DNA of 64,000 nt from Terripilifer ovatus. GTDB lineage: Bacteria; Pseudomonadota; Alphaproteobacteria; Rhizobiales; Beijerinckiaceae. This document shows, piece by piece, positions 35,705 to 43,478 of the stretch (positions within the stretch are counted from its first letter, which is position 1; every line of letters begins with the position of its first letter). The stretch is from the NCBI GenBank assembly GCA_029222685.1, contig JARHVB010000027.1:62001-126000 (forward strand), read 5' to 3'. Under the pieces are notes generated by a model. That model was not told where the DNA came from. It ran no database searches and worked only from the letters and a program-made list of their open reading frames with translations. Both the position numbers and the translations under genes were made by a program.

Positions 35705-36651
35705 CAGGGCTGGATGGTTTTGTCGCTTGCGCCGGCGCGGCCTTTCACGTGATCGATGAAGGCGCGCAGCTTCGGCATCACCTGGTGGCGGCTGGGATAG
35801 TAGAGAAACACGCCGGGCGCGCCTGGCGCATAGGATTGCAGGACGTGGACGAGCTTTCCGGCCTTGATGGCGCCGGCCGCGATCGGCGCGGGCACCTGCG
35901 CCAGGCCCATGCCTTCGACGGCCGCGCCGAGCAGGGTGGGAAAATCGTTGGCGATGAGCGGGCCCGACACGGCGATGTCGATAGCGCTCTCATTGGCTCC
36001 GGTGCCGCCTTGCAGCGACCAGAGCGCCAGGGCGCCACCGGAGCGGCGCAGCCGCAGGCAGGCGTGGTGGCGCAGATCGTCCGGCCGTTTCGGCTGGCCC
36101 CTGCGGGCGAGATAGGCCGGGCTGCCGACGACGATGAAGCGAAACGGCGGTGTCAGCCGCACCGCGACCATGTCGGCGGCGATGAACGGACCGAGGCGGA
36201 TGCCCGCATCAAACCCTTCGGCCGCGATGTCGACCAGCTCCTCGCTGGCGTCGATCTCGACTTCGACCTGCGGATAGGCGTCGCAGAAAGAGGCGATCAG
36301 CGGCTCCAGCAGGATCGGCACGACGGCGCGCGGCATGGTCAGGCGCAGCAGCCCGGCCGGGCGCTGCCCAAGATCGCGCGCCACCTCGCTGGCTGCGACG
36401 AGCTCTTCGAAGGCGGGCCTGGCGCGCGCGAGAAAGCGCTCGCCGGCTTCCGTCAGGCCGACGCTGCGCGTCGTGCGCAGGAAAAGCGCCGCGCCGATCC
36501 GCGCTTCGAGGCTGCGCACTGCCTGGCTGATTGCCGAGGGCGTCACCGCGAGTTCCGCCGCCGCCCGGCGAAAGCTGCGATGCCGGGCGACGCTCAGGAA
36601 GGTCTCGATGCCGTCGAGCGCGCCCTGCCGGACTGTGAAGTTCTGCTTCAT
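35704..36651 (-). CDS. LysR-family transcriptional regulator
   Basis: A 315-residue LysR protein. HTH at about 14-70: FLSVARHRSFRRAAAELAVT, SAISQAVRSLEARIGAALF; the effector domain ends with FLYYPSRHQVMPKLRAFIDH, which is the DHCR/CrgA-like branch. It is divergent from the small membrane protein gene at 36740, a probable target, and its stop overlaps the start of the decayed glycosylase gene. Confidence 0.9.
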   Translation of the reverse strand: MKQNFTVRQGALDGIETFLSVARHRSFRRAAAELAVTPSAISQAVRSLEARIGAALFLRTTRSVGLTEAGERFLARARPAFEELVAASEVARDLGQRPAGLLRLTMPRAVVPILLEPLIASFCDAYPQVEVEIDASEELVDIAAEGFDAGIRLGPFIAADMVAVRLTPPFRFIVVGSPAYLARRGQPKRPDDLRHHACLRLRRSGGALALWSLQGGTGANESAIDIAVSGPLIANDFPTLLGAAVEGMGLAQVPAPIAAGAIKAGKLVHVLQSYAPGAPGVFLYYPSRHQVMPKLRAFIDHVKGRAGASDKTIQP

Positions 36652-36656
36652 GGTTT

Positions 36657-36681
36657 ATCGACATTATCGCAAATAGTCGAT
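36657..36681. promoter_or_regulatory. Inverted repeat between LysR and membrane protein genes
   Basis: ATCGAC at 36657-36662 and its complement GTCGAT at 36676-36681, 13 bases apart, in the 88-base divergent intergenic region. Placement and size suit a LysR-type recognition site; no experimental support. Confidence 0.4.
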
Positions 36682-36739
36682 CGCGGGAAGCAATCGTAGA
36701 TTGAGCGGCAGTGCCGATCCGCCAATCACGAGGCTTCCG

Positions 36740-37252
36740 ATGTCGACCGGACCCATCTTCCAAACCCAACTCGTCCTGGGCTATGTAGCGTGGCTGCTTT
36801 GCTTCGCCGCCTACATCCTGCCCTGGCTCAGATCGATGGACAGGGTCGAGGCGCATCGCGCCATCGCAACCCTGCACAGCTTCCGTTTCTTCGGGCTCGT
36901 CTTCATGGTCCCGGGCGTCGTCAGCCACGACTTGCCCGCCAGCTTCGCGGGTTTCGCCGCCTGGGCCGACCTGGCGACCGGGGTGCTCGCCATGCTGGCG
37001 CTCCTCACGATCAGGATGCGCCCGGCCTTCTGGCTGTTCGTCATCGCCTTCAATCTCGTGGGGATGCTCGACCTTATCCTCGATTACTATCACGCCATCG
37101 AGATCGGCCTTCCGGCGCGGGCAGGAGACCTGGGCGCCGCCTATGCCATCCCGATCATCTACGTGCCCCTGCTGATGATCACGCACGTCTTCGCATTTTC
37201 CTTGCTGCTGCGTCCGCAGCCAAAGGCAGCCCTGGCCGCACTGCATCGGTGA
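36740..37252 (+). CDS. Small integral membrane protein
   Basis: A 170-residue protein from ATG 36740 with four to five hydrophobic segments (LGYVAWLLCFAAYILPWL, FFGLVFMVPGVV, WADLATGVLAMLALLTI, AFWLFVIAFNLVGMLDLIL, AIPIIYVPLLMITHVFAFSL). The family was not recognised. Divergent from a LysR gene, which may control it. Confidence 0.75.
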   Translation: MSTGPIFQTQLVLGYVAWLLCFAAYILPWLRSMDRVEAHRAIATLHSFRFFGLVFMVPGVVSHDLPASFAGFAAWADLATGVLAMLALLTIRMRPAFWLFVIAFNLVGMLDLILDYYHAIEIGLPARAGDLGAAYAIPIIYVPLLMITHVFAFSLLLRPQPKAALAALHR

Positions 37253-37268
37253 TACACCCGCGCGCGTC

Positions 37269-37865
37269 TTACACGTTGAGGGCTTTCGTCCCGCTGACGA
37301 ACGGACTGCCGCGCAGATAGAATCGCAGGAGGCGGTCGGCATCCTTGGTGATGCCGATCCTGATGCTTTTGCCGATCTTGCCCGGCTCGTGGTCATCGTG
37401 TGCGAGCCATAGCGGGCCTTTGCGGCAAAGATCGAGCCCGTCAAGCGAGCGATCGATGCGGAGCGCGGCAGCGAGCCGTCCCGGCCCTCGCGTGAGATCG
37501 CGCAGACGTTCGGTGCCGCGGTTCTGCTGCATGATCCCGATGCCCTCCAGCGGCTCGAGCGCCCTGATCAGGACGCCGGTGCCGGTGCCTGCATTGCCGC
37601 TCGAGACATTCAGCATGTTGGAAATGCCGTAGGCGACATAGACATAGGCGTGTCCGGGTTCGAGGAACAGCGAGCGATTGCGCTGGGTCATTCCGCGATA
37701 GCCGTGCCCGGCGGCGTCGCCGACGACATAGGCCTCGGTTTCGACGATGCGGCCGCTGACGATGCCTTCAGGCAGCTCGCGCACCACGATTTTGCCGATA
37801 AGGAAGCGGGCGAGGGCGGCGGTGTCGATCGACAGTTCCCGCCGTGCGAGCGGGCGGATAGCCAT
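37269..37865 (-). CDS. mpg: 3-methyladenine DNA glycosylase (Mpg/AAG family)
   Basis: A 198-residue intact enzyme from the ATG ending at 37865. LARFLIGKIVVRELPEGIVS, then GRIVETEAYVVGDAAGHGYR with the catalytic Glu in ETEAY, GHAYVYVAYGISNMLNVSSG, and ALRIDRSLDGLDL are the family motifs. It removes alkylated purines such as 3-methyladenine from DNA as the first step of base excision repair. A broken paralogue lies at 35159. The start overlaps the end of the SnoaL-like gene only if the longer upstream start were used. Confidence 0.95.
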   Translation of the reverse strand: MAIRPLARRELSIDTAALARFLIGKIVVRELPEGIVSGRIVETEAYVVGDAAGHGYRGMTQRNRSLFLEPGHAYVYVAYGISNMLNVSSGNAGTGTGVLIRALEPLEGIGIMQQNRGTERLRDLTRGPGRLAAALRIDRSLDGLDLCRKGPLWLAHDDHEPGKIGKSIRIGITKDADRLLRFYLRGSPFVSGTKALNV

Positions 37866-37882
37866 TTTACGGCGGGCAGGTC

Positions 37883-38263
37883 TCACGATATCGGCTCGAC
37901 CCATTGCGCGCGCGACGGGCCAGGCTCAAACGGAGCGCCGAAATACTGGGTCTCGCGTGCCACTTTTCCCTCGACGAATTCCATGATGCTCACCGTATAG
38001 GACGGCTGCCCGTCATAAGTCAGGACATATTCGGTAATCCAGAGATTGCCCGTGCCGGTGATCCGCCTGATGGCGAAGCGCTTGCGGTTAAGCTGCGCGG
38101 TGCGGGACGCCTGGATGTTCTTCCGCCCGCGAATGCGCTCGCCCGATTGCGGATAGTCGAGCACCGCCTCGTCTCGATAGATATCGTGCTCCGCCTCGAA
38201 GTCGCTCGCATCGGAGGCGGCCCAATGGCGATCCAGCGCCGTTCGAATGTCCTCATCTTGCAT
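37883..38263 (-). CDS. SnoaL-like / NTF2-fold protein
   Basis: A 126-residue protein: IRTALDRHWAASDASDFEAE, HDIYRDEAVLDYPQSGERIR and VSIMEFVEGKVARETQYFGA follow the SnoaL-like pattern. It ends 17 bases before the glycosylase start on the same strand. Function not deducible; proteins of this kind often bind or isomerise small organic molecules. Confidence 0.8.
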   Translation of the reverse strand: MQDEDIRTALDRHWAASDASDFEAEHDIYRDEAVLDYPQSGERIRGRKNIQASRTAQLNRKRFAIRRITGTGNLWITEYVLTYDGQPSYTVSIMEFVEGKVARETQYFGAPFEPGPSRAQWVEPIS

Positions 38264-38272
38264 GCGCGGCCC

Positions 38273-39160
38273 TCAAGTCGCCTGCCGCGCCTTCAATTCG
38301 CGCAGGAAGCCGTGGAGCATCTCTGTCGACAGGCCGTGCAGCATCAGCCGGAAGCCGGCCTGCAGGGTGGAGAAGGGCACGAGCGGATGGCGATTGTTGA
38401 TCATCGCCAGATGCTTTTCTTCGCCGGTGAGGCGCGCCGCGTAGATGCCGATGGTTTCGTCGAGCTGCAGCGAGTTCGATGCACGCCAGAAATCGCGATC
38501 GGTGAGCATCAGGGCATAGGCGGGCGTGTAGCACTCGATGGCGGTCTGCAGGTCGATGATGTTGAAGCGGCCGGACGGCAGCGGGTCGAGGGCGACCGTG
38601 TCGCTGATCGCCGAAAAATCCAGCCTGGCGACAGGCCCGATGGTCGTGCCGCGCCGATCGAGTTCCCGGTTCAACTGGATCAGGAAGTTGAAGATGTTGA
38701 GGTCGTGATCGAGGAACATATTGTCCTCCACGTCCGCGATATTGCGCGGGCGCATGGGCGCCAGTTCGGGATGAAAGCCCGGCGTGGCATTGTCGGCGAT
38801 GAAGCGCAGGATTTCCGCACCCAAATGGAAGTGGCGCAGGATCAGCCGATTGGCGTTCGGCGTCAGGACGTGGCGCATGCCGAAGCCGATCGAGCGATGC
38901 AGAAAGCGCGGCGCGTGCGGCCAGTGCGGGCTGAGAATGCGGAAGAGCTGCACCAGGACGATCGTGGCGCGCGCCAGCGGGCGCACGACGGGCAGCAGAA
39001 ACTGGCGGCTGCGCGATGTCTGGTCCTGAAGCAGCGCCATTTTCGCGTCGGGATCGATCGGCAGCGAGCGATCGGCCATCAGCGCCAGGAAGGGATCGGG
39101 ATCGCGCTTGTCATAGGCCGCCATCCGTGATGCGAGCTCAGCCGATGTGCGCTCAGACAT
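38273..39160 (-). CDS. Conserved hypothetical protein of a KAS III/diiron operon
   Basis: A 295-residue protein from the ATG ending at 39160 (MSERTSAELASRMAAYDKRD); it overlaps the upstream diiron-protein gene by 8 bases. Mostly helical with no clear membrane anchor; LILRHFHLGAEILRFIADNA and DVEDNMFLDHDLNIFNFLIQ are rich in His, Asp and Glu and could form a metal or cofactor site. The family was not recognised with confidence. The tight coupling suggests it acts with the two enzymes upstream. Confidence 0.7.
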   Translation of the reverse strand: MSERTSAELASRMAAYDKRDPDPFLALMADRSLPIDPDAKMALLQDQTSRSRQFLLPVVRPLARATIVLVQLFRILSPHWPHAPRFLHRSIGFGMRHVLTPNANRLILRHFHLGAEILRFIADNATPGFHPELAPMRPRNIADVEDNMFLDHDLNIFNFLIQLNRELDRRGTTIGPVARLDFSAISDTVALDPLPSGRFNIIDLQTAIECYTPAYALMLTDRDFWRASNSLQLDETIGIYAARLTGEEKHLAMINNRHPLVPFSTLQAGFRLMLHGLSTEMLHGFLRELKARQAT

Positions 39161-39824
39161 GATCGAGCTCTTCCAGTTGAAGCCGGTAGAGGCGGGCGAC
39201 GACGCGAGCGTGGTGCACGATGTCCTCCGCTGCTGCCTCGTTGTCGCCCACGGCGAGCGACAGCGCCTGATCGAACAGGTCGATATGTCCGGCATCATTG
39301 GCGCCATGATAGGTAAGAAAGCTAACGGCGTCACTTTCAAGGCCGAGCTGCGCGGTGATCGTCTTTGCCCATGGGCCCGCAATCCGCTCGCCGAGGCTTT
39401 CGATGACGAACATCGCGCCGAGCAGGCCGATCGGATCGCGTTTCGAGGCGATCTGATACATGAAGGCCGACAAAGCCTCGGTGCCGATGTTCTTGCGGCC
39501 GGCCCTGATGTGCTCCAGCACGCCGCCGGCGGCAACGTAATCCGCCTCGAGCAGGCGATAGTCGCGATGTTCGGCGACGGCGTGACGCACAAACATCGAG
39601 CGCAGGTCTTCGTGCTCGGGTCCGAAACTCGATGCGGCGAGGCTGATCCAGCGGCTGCCTTCGATCACCTGCTGGCGCAGGTTGAACAGCAGGCTGCGAT
39701 AATCCTCGATGCGCAGCCGTCCAGATGTGAGCCGCGCGATGACAGGCACCTGCACCAGCGCGCTTTCGAAATCGATCCATACGCGGGCCAGGCCGCGATG
39801 CGCAGCTTCCAGGGCAGTGCTCAT
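39153..39824 (-). CDS. Haem-oxygenase-like diiron protein (iron-containing redox enzyme)
   Basis: A 223-residue helical protein with the pattern of haem-oxygenase-like diiron oxidases: E55, H81 and E85/H86 in VRHAVAEHRDYRLLEADY, E142 in FVIESLGE, and H173-x3-D177-x2-H180 in YHGANDAGHIDLF. Family members include UndA, which turns fatty acids into terminal alkenes, and N-oxygenases. Its ATG overlaps the stop of the KAS III-like gene, so the substrate is plausibly a fatty acyl product of that enzyme. The specific reaction is an inference. Confidence 0.8.
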   Translation of the reverse strand: MSTALEAAHRGLARVWIDFESALVQVPVIARLTSGRLRIEDYRSLLFNLRQQVIEGSRWISLAASSFGPEHEDLRSMFVRHAVAEHRDYRLLEADYVAAGGVLEHIRAGRKNIGTEALSAFMYQIASKRDPIGLLGAMFVIESLGERIAGPWAKTITAQLGLESDAVSFLTYHGANDAGHIDLFDQALSLAVGDNEAAAEDIVHHARVVARLYRLQLEELDHV

Positions 39825-40960
39825 TGTCCGGCCTCCACAACGGTAAGGCCAGCATAGGATATGATGCATTGGCCGCTTTCCGGCACCGCCAGCAGGATTT
39901 TTTGTCCATGGATCAATTGTCCAGAGCGCAGCAGATCGTCGATCATCAGGAAGATGGCGGCTGCGCCGACATTGCCCTTGTCGTAGATGTTGGTGAACCA
40001 GCGCTCGGCCGGGATCATGCAGCCCGCACGGGTGGCGAGTTGTGTCATTTCCTCGCGCAGGCTGTGGGCGGAAAAGTGGCATAAAAACCAGTCGACCGCT
40101 CGCGGATCGATGCGTCCAAGATCGACGAGCCGCATGAACTCGCCGAGCCAGACCGGCAGCATGCGATAAAGCGCCGCCACATCCTGGCGCAGCTGGAACG
40201 CGCCCGCTTTCGCGGCGGCGCCGATGTCGCCGTTCATGCTCCACGGGCTGATCGCGCCGTTGCCGTCATGCACGGCGCCGCCGGTCATGCAGGGGGCGAA
40301 GCGATCGGCGAAGGAGCGTAGCGAGATCCAGTCGATCCGTAGCGACAGGCCACGCGGGGCAGGGGCTTTCTCGATCAGCAGGCCCGCGGCGCCGTCGCTC
40401 AGGGTCCAGCGCAGAAATTCGGCGTCGGCGGGCAGGGTGCCGTCGGCGCGCATCACGTCGGTGCCGAGGTATTTGTCGGGCCGGAAGTAGCGGCTGGAGA
40501 ATTCGGCGCCGACGGCGATGGCCGCGGGGTGTTCGTCGGCCGCGACCTGGAGCGCTGCGGTCTTCAACGCCATCATCGAGCTGGCGCAGACGCTTTGCAG
40601 GCTCGCCACCTCCATGGGCGGCAGGCCGGCTTCGGCGTGGGTGAGGCTGGCGAGGCCGGGAACCAGAAGATCGTTCTGCGTCGTTGCGGTGGCGAGGAAA
40701 CCGATCTGATCGGCATCGATCGCCGCTGTGTCGAGCAGGTTTCGCACCGCTGCGCCGGCCAGCCTGGCAACAGTCCAGTCGCTGCTGCCGTCGGGACGGA
40801 TCGCATAGTGGCGATGGCGGATGCGGTTCTGCCGCAGGGTCAGGCGGCCAAGCCGCTCGGCTTCGGGCGACAGACGGCCAATAAAATCAGCCATCTCGTC
40901 ATTGCCGACCGGCGCGCCTGGAAGGCATTGGGCGCTGGCGGTCACATAAACGGGTTGCAT
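39821..40960 (-). CDS. Beta-ketoacyl-ACP synthase III-like enzyme
   Basis: A 379-residue thiolase-fold condensing enzyme from the ATG ending at 40960. Nucleophile Cys125 lies in LQSVCASSMMALKTA. The later His is in DWFLCHFSAHSLREEM, where FabH has HQAN, and the Asn lies in DKGNVGAAAIFLMIDD. This departure from HQAN indicates a specialised KAS III-like or OleA/PqsD-like enzyme rather than FabH. First gene of a leftward operon with a diiron oxidase and an unknown protein, facing a TetR gene across two palindromes. Confidence 0.85.
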   Translation of the reverse strand: MQPVYVTASAQCLPGAPVGNDEMADFIGRLSPEAERLGRLTLRQNRIRHRHYAIRPDGSSDWTVARLAGAAVRNLLDTAAIDADQIGFLATATTQNDLLVPGLASLTHAEAGLPPMEVASLQSVCASSMMALKTAALQVAADEHPAAIAVGAEFSSRYFRPDKYLGTDVMRADGTLPADAEFLRWTLSDGAAGLLIEKAPAPRGLSLRIDWISLRSFADRFAPCMTGGAVHDGNGAISPWSMNGDIGAAAKAGAFQLRQDVAALYRMLPVWLGEFMRLVDLGRIDPRAVDWFLCHFSAHSLREEMTQLATRAGCMIPAERWFTNIYDKGNVGAAAIFLMIDDLLRSGQLIHGQKILLAVPESGQCIISYAGLTVVEAGQ

Positions 40961-41005
40961 ATCGACGCCTCCGCGGGGGCCGGACAAACCCATTATGCCA
41001 AAGAA

Positions 41006-41020
41006 TTGAACATTGTTCAA
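41006..41020. promoter_or_regulatory. Probable TetR operator, site 1
   Basis: TTGAACATTGTTCAA is a 15-bp palindrome with 7-base perfect arms, in the 105-base gap between the divergent KAS III-like and TetR genes. Confidence 0.7.
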
Positions 41021-41028
41021 TAAAATAA

Positions 41029-41043
41029 TTAGACATCGCTCAA
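41029..41043. promoter_or_regulatory. Probable TetR operator, site 2
   Basis: TTAGACATCGCTCAA matches the neighbouring palindrome at 41006 in most positions and has the same spacing of half-sites. It is 23 bases away centre to centre, about two helical turns, and ends 22 bases before the TetR start. Confidence 0.55.
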
Positions 41044-41065
41044 TTAATTTTCTAACTCTACCGGC

Positions 41066-41671
41066 ATGGCACGACGATCCGATCACACACGACCGGAACT
41101 GCGCGAACTGATCCTCGCCGAGGCGCACCGGCTGATGGCAGAGGTCGGCTATGCGCATTTCTCGGCGCGCGAGGTCGCCAAGCGGATCGGCTATTCGATC
41201 GGCACCATCTACAATGTGTTCGGCAGCCTCGACCTGCTGGTCGTGGCCGTCAACAGCCGGACGGTCGGGCTGTGGGCGGCAACGGCGCGCGCGCGGTTGA
41301 ACGAGGCGGGTGCGAATCGCATCGCGGCCCTGGTCGAGGGCTATTTCGATTTTGCCGAGCGCAATCAGAATCTCTGGATGGCGATTTACGACCATCACAT
41401 GCCCGAAGGCGAGACGTTCTCGTCAGACTATGTCGAGCAGCTCGGCGAGCTCATCGGTATCGTCGAGACTGAGATCGTAGGACTGCTGCCACAGCTGGGT
41501 TCCGGCGAGGCTGGGACGTTGACCCGTTCTCTCCTCGCCACCGTCCACGGTCATTGTGTCTTCGCCCTCAACGGCACGTTCGCGCTGCTTGGCGTCCATG
41601 ATCCCAGGCATGTGGCGCTGGCTCGCGTGCGTGAAGCCCTTGCGGCGGCCAGCGGGAACGTCCCGCCCTAG
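41066..41671 (+). CDS. TetR-family transcriptional regulator
   Basis: A 201-residue regulator. HTH at about 25-55: FSAREVAKRIGYSIGTIYNV; the ligand domain (LVEGYFDFAERNQNLWMAIY) is helical, as in the TetR_C/WHG group. Divergent from the KAS III-like/diiron operon with two related palindromes between them, so it most likely represses that operon and itself in response to an acyl compound. Confidence 0.9.
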   Translation: MARRSDHTRPELRELILAEAHRLMAEVGYAHFSAREVAKRIGYSIGTIYNVFGSLDLLVVAVNSRTVGLWAATARARLNEAGANRIAALVEGYFDFAERNQNLWMAIYDHHMPEGETFSSDYVEQLGELIGIVETEIVGLLPQLGSGEAGTLTRSLLATVHGHCVFALNGTFALLGVHDPRHVALARVREALAAASGNVPP

Positions 41672-41740
41672 GTGAGTCATCTGGCCCGCGAAATCGATGA
41701 TTTTGCGGGCGCAATGAAAACCTGATTGCGGGTGACGGGA

Positions 41741-41778
41741 CGCAGGCCCGGCCTGGTGGATTGTCCGGCCGGCCTGCG
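41741..41778 (+). terminator. Candidate terminator hairpin after the TetR gene
   Basis: GC-rich arms at 41741-41753 and 41766-41778 with one bulged base and a 12-base loop. No T-run follows, so an intrinsic terminator is only weakly supported. Confidence 0.3.
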
Positions 41779-41789
41779 ACCGTTAGAGA

Positions 41790-42851
41790 ATGGCATCGGG
41801 GTTTACGTCAGAAATCAGATCGGACCTCTGCTTGAGTGAAGTTCAGTTTGAAGCCGTCTCCATAAACGGCGGCCGCCCGCGCCTGTCCGCTCTGTCGCGC
41901 CTGCTGTTGGTGCTTGCGACCCTGATTGCGGCTGCCTGGACGGCAGGCGCCGTCTGGTTTCAGATCTCGCCGTCGTGGCATTGGCTTCTCATCGGGCTCG
42001 CTGCTGCTGCGGCGATTGCGATTTGCTGGTTGGGCTTCCGACGCCCGCGCGATGGATGGATCGCGCTCGGGCTGGCCGGCGCGCTCGTTGCGGTGTGGTG
42101 GGGCTCCATCCTGCCTTCCAATGATCGCGACTGGGCGCCCGATGTGGCGCGCGGCGTGACGGCGGAGATCAACGGCGACGATGTGGTCGTCCGCAATATC
42201 CGCAATTTCGACTGGCAGAGCGACGACTATGCGGTGCAGCGCTGGGACACGCGGCCATATAAGCTGAGCGCCATCACCTCGGTCGATCTCGTGAGTTCGG
42301 TCTGGGACAGTCCGGCGATCGCCCACACCATGCTCAGTTTCGGCTTTGCTGACGGGCGGCACCTCGTCTTCTCGGCGGAGATCCGCAGGGAGAAGGGCGA
42401 GGCCTTCTCCGAGATCGGCGGGTTCTTCAAGCAGTTCGAACTGGTGCTGATCGGGGCGGACGAAAGCGACATCCTGCGCCTGCGCACCAATGTGCGCGGC
42501 GAACAGGTGTCGCTATTTCCCGTGCGGCTGCCGCAGGCGAAGATGCGCGAACTCTTCGTGTCCTATCTTGAGAAAGGCAATGCGCTGGCGAGGAAGCCGG
42601 AATTCTACCAGACGATCACGACCAACTGCACGACGGTGATCTTCCAGCTGGCGCGGCTGGTGGAGCCGGGCATGCCGATGGACTGGCGCATTCTCGTGTC
42701 AGGCTATGTGCCGGACTATCTCTACGAGCACGGAGCGCTGCTGACCCGCCTGCCGCTGGAGCAGGTGAAGCAGGGGGCGGTCATCTCCGCACGCGCGCAG
42801 GCCGCGGCGGCGGCCGATTATTCGACGGTTATCCGCAGGCCCGTTCCGTGA
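41790..42851 (+). CDS. DUF4105 membrane protein
   Basis: A 353-residue protein with three N-terminal membrane segments (LSRLLLVLATLIAAAWTAGA, HWLLIGLAAAAAIAICWLGF, WIALGLAGALVAVWWG), then a soluble DUF4105 domain: VRNIRNFDWQSDDYAVQRWD, HTMLSFGFADGRHLVFSAEI, RREKGEAFSEIGGFFKQFEL, and YQTITTNCTTVIFQL, whose Cys is characteristic of this cysteine-peptidase-like family. Probably faces the periplasm. The upstream start adds residues ahead of the first helix; ATG 41790 is accepted but not certain. Confidence 0.85.
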   Translation: MASGFTSEIRSDLCLSEVQFEAVSINGGRPRLSALSRLLLVLATLIAAAWTAGAVWFQISPSWHWLLIGLAAAAAIAICWLGFRRPRDGWIALGLAGALVAVWWGSILPSNDRDWAPDVARGVTAEINGDDVVVRNIRNFDWQSDDYAVQRWDTRPYKLSAITSVDLVSSVWDSPAIAHTMLSFGFADGRHLVFSAEIRREKGEAFSEIGGFFKQFELVLIGADESDILRLRTNVRGEQVSLFPVRLPQAKMRELFVSYLEKGNALARKPEFYQTITTNCTTVIFQLARLVEPGMPMDWRILVSGYVPDYLYEHGALLTRLPLEQVKQGAVISARAQAAAAADYSTVIRRPVP

Positions 42852-42861
42852 GAGTGTGCTC

Positions 42862-43347
42862 TCATTTATGATCGGGGCGATGACGCTGAACATGTAGTTG
42901 GCGTATGTCGTCGGAAAGCTCCTCGACCGGACCGTCAACGATCGTATCGCGGATGACGTCCTGTATCGACAGTCTGCGGACTTTCGACGGCGGCACGCCA
43001 AGTTCGGCCATCCAGCCGGCGAGCTGGGTTGAAGAACTGATGTAGACGATACGGCCCAGGCCGACCCATCCATGGGCGGCGGCGCACATGGAGCAATGTT
43101 CTCCCGATGTGTAGACCGTGGCCTTGCCGCGCTCTTCCAGCGGCATGTTCTCAGCGGCCCAGCGCGCAAGGGCGAATTCCGGATGGCGTGTCAGGTCGCC
43201 GCTCGAAGACCGGTTGTAGTCCTCTCTCAGCACGTCGCCGTTGGCGGCGACGAGAATGGAGCCGAAAGGCGGATTGCCTTCGCTGAGGGCAATGCGCGCG
43301 AGTTCGACGCAGCGCCGCAGGTGCTTCATATCGATATCGTTTATCAT
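42862..43347 (-). CDS. Nucleoside/cytidine deaminase-fold protein
   Basis: A 161-residue protein from the ATG ending at 43347 (MINDIDMKHLRRCVELARIA). The zinc site of the tRNA-adenosine/guanine deaminase group is visible as H-P-E in TRHPEFALARW and EHCSMCAAAHG (Cys-x2-Cys). NPPFGSILVAANGDVL is the usual preceding strand. It hydrolytically deaminates a base or nucleoside; HPE rather than HAE argues against TadA. Substrate uncertain. Confidence 0.85.
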   Translation of the reverse strand: MINDIDMKHLRRCVELARIALSEGNPPFGSILVAANGDVLREDYNRSSSGDLTRHPEFALARWAAENMPLEERGKATVYTSGEHCSMCAAAHGWVGLGRIVYISSSTQLAGWMAELGVPPSKVRRLSIQDVIRDTIVDGPVEELSDDIRQLHVQRHRPDHK

Positions 43348-43478
43348 CAAGCATCTCCATCCGTATCCCTTATGGTTATCGAGCCGCCCCCAATCGTCAA
43401 ATCCTCGATCGGGGCCGCGCATATGCGAACCGAACGCTCCGGGACGCGTTGTTATGCAAACCCACAGGAGTTTGCGCC

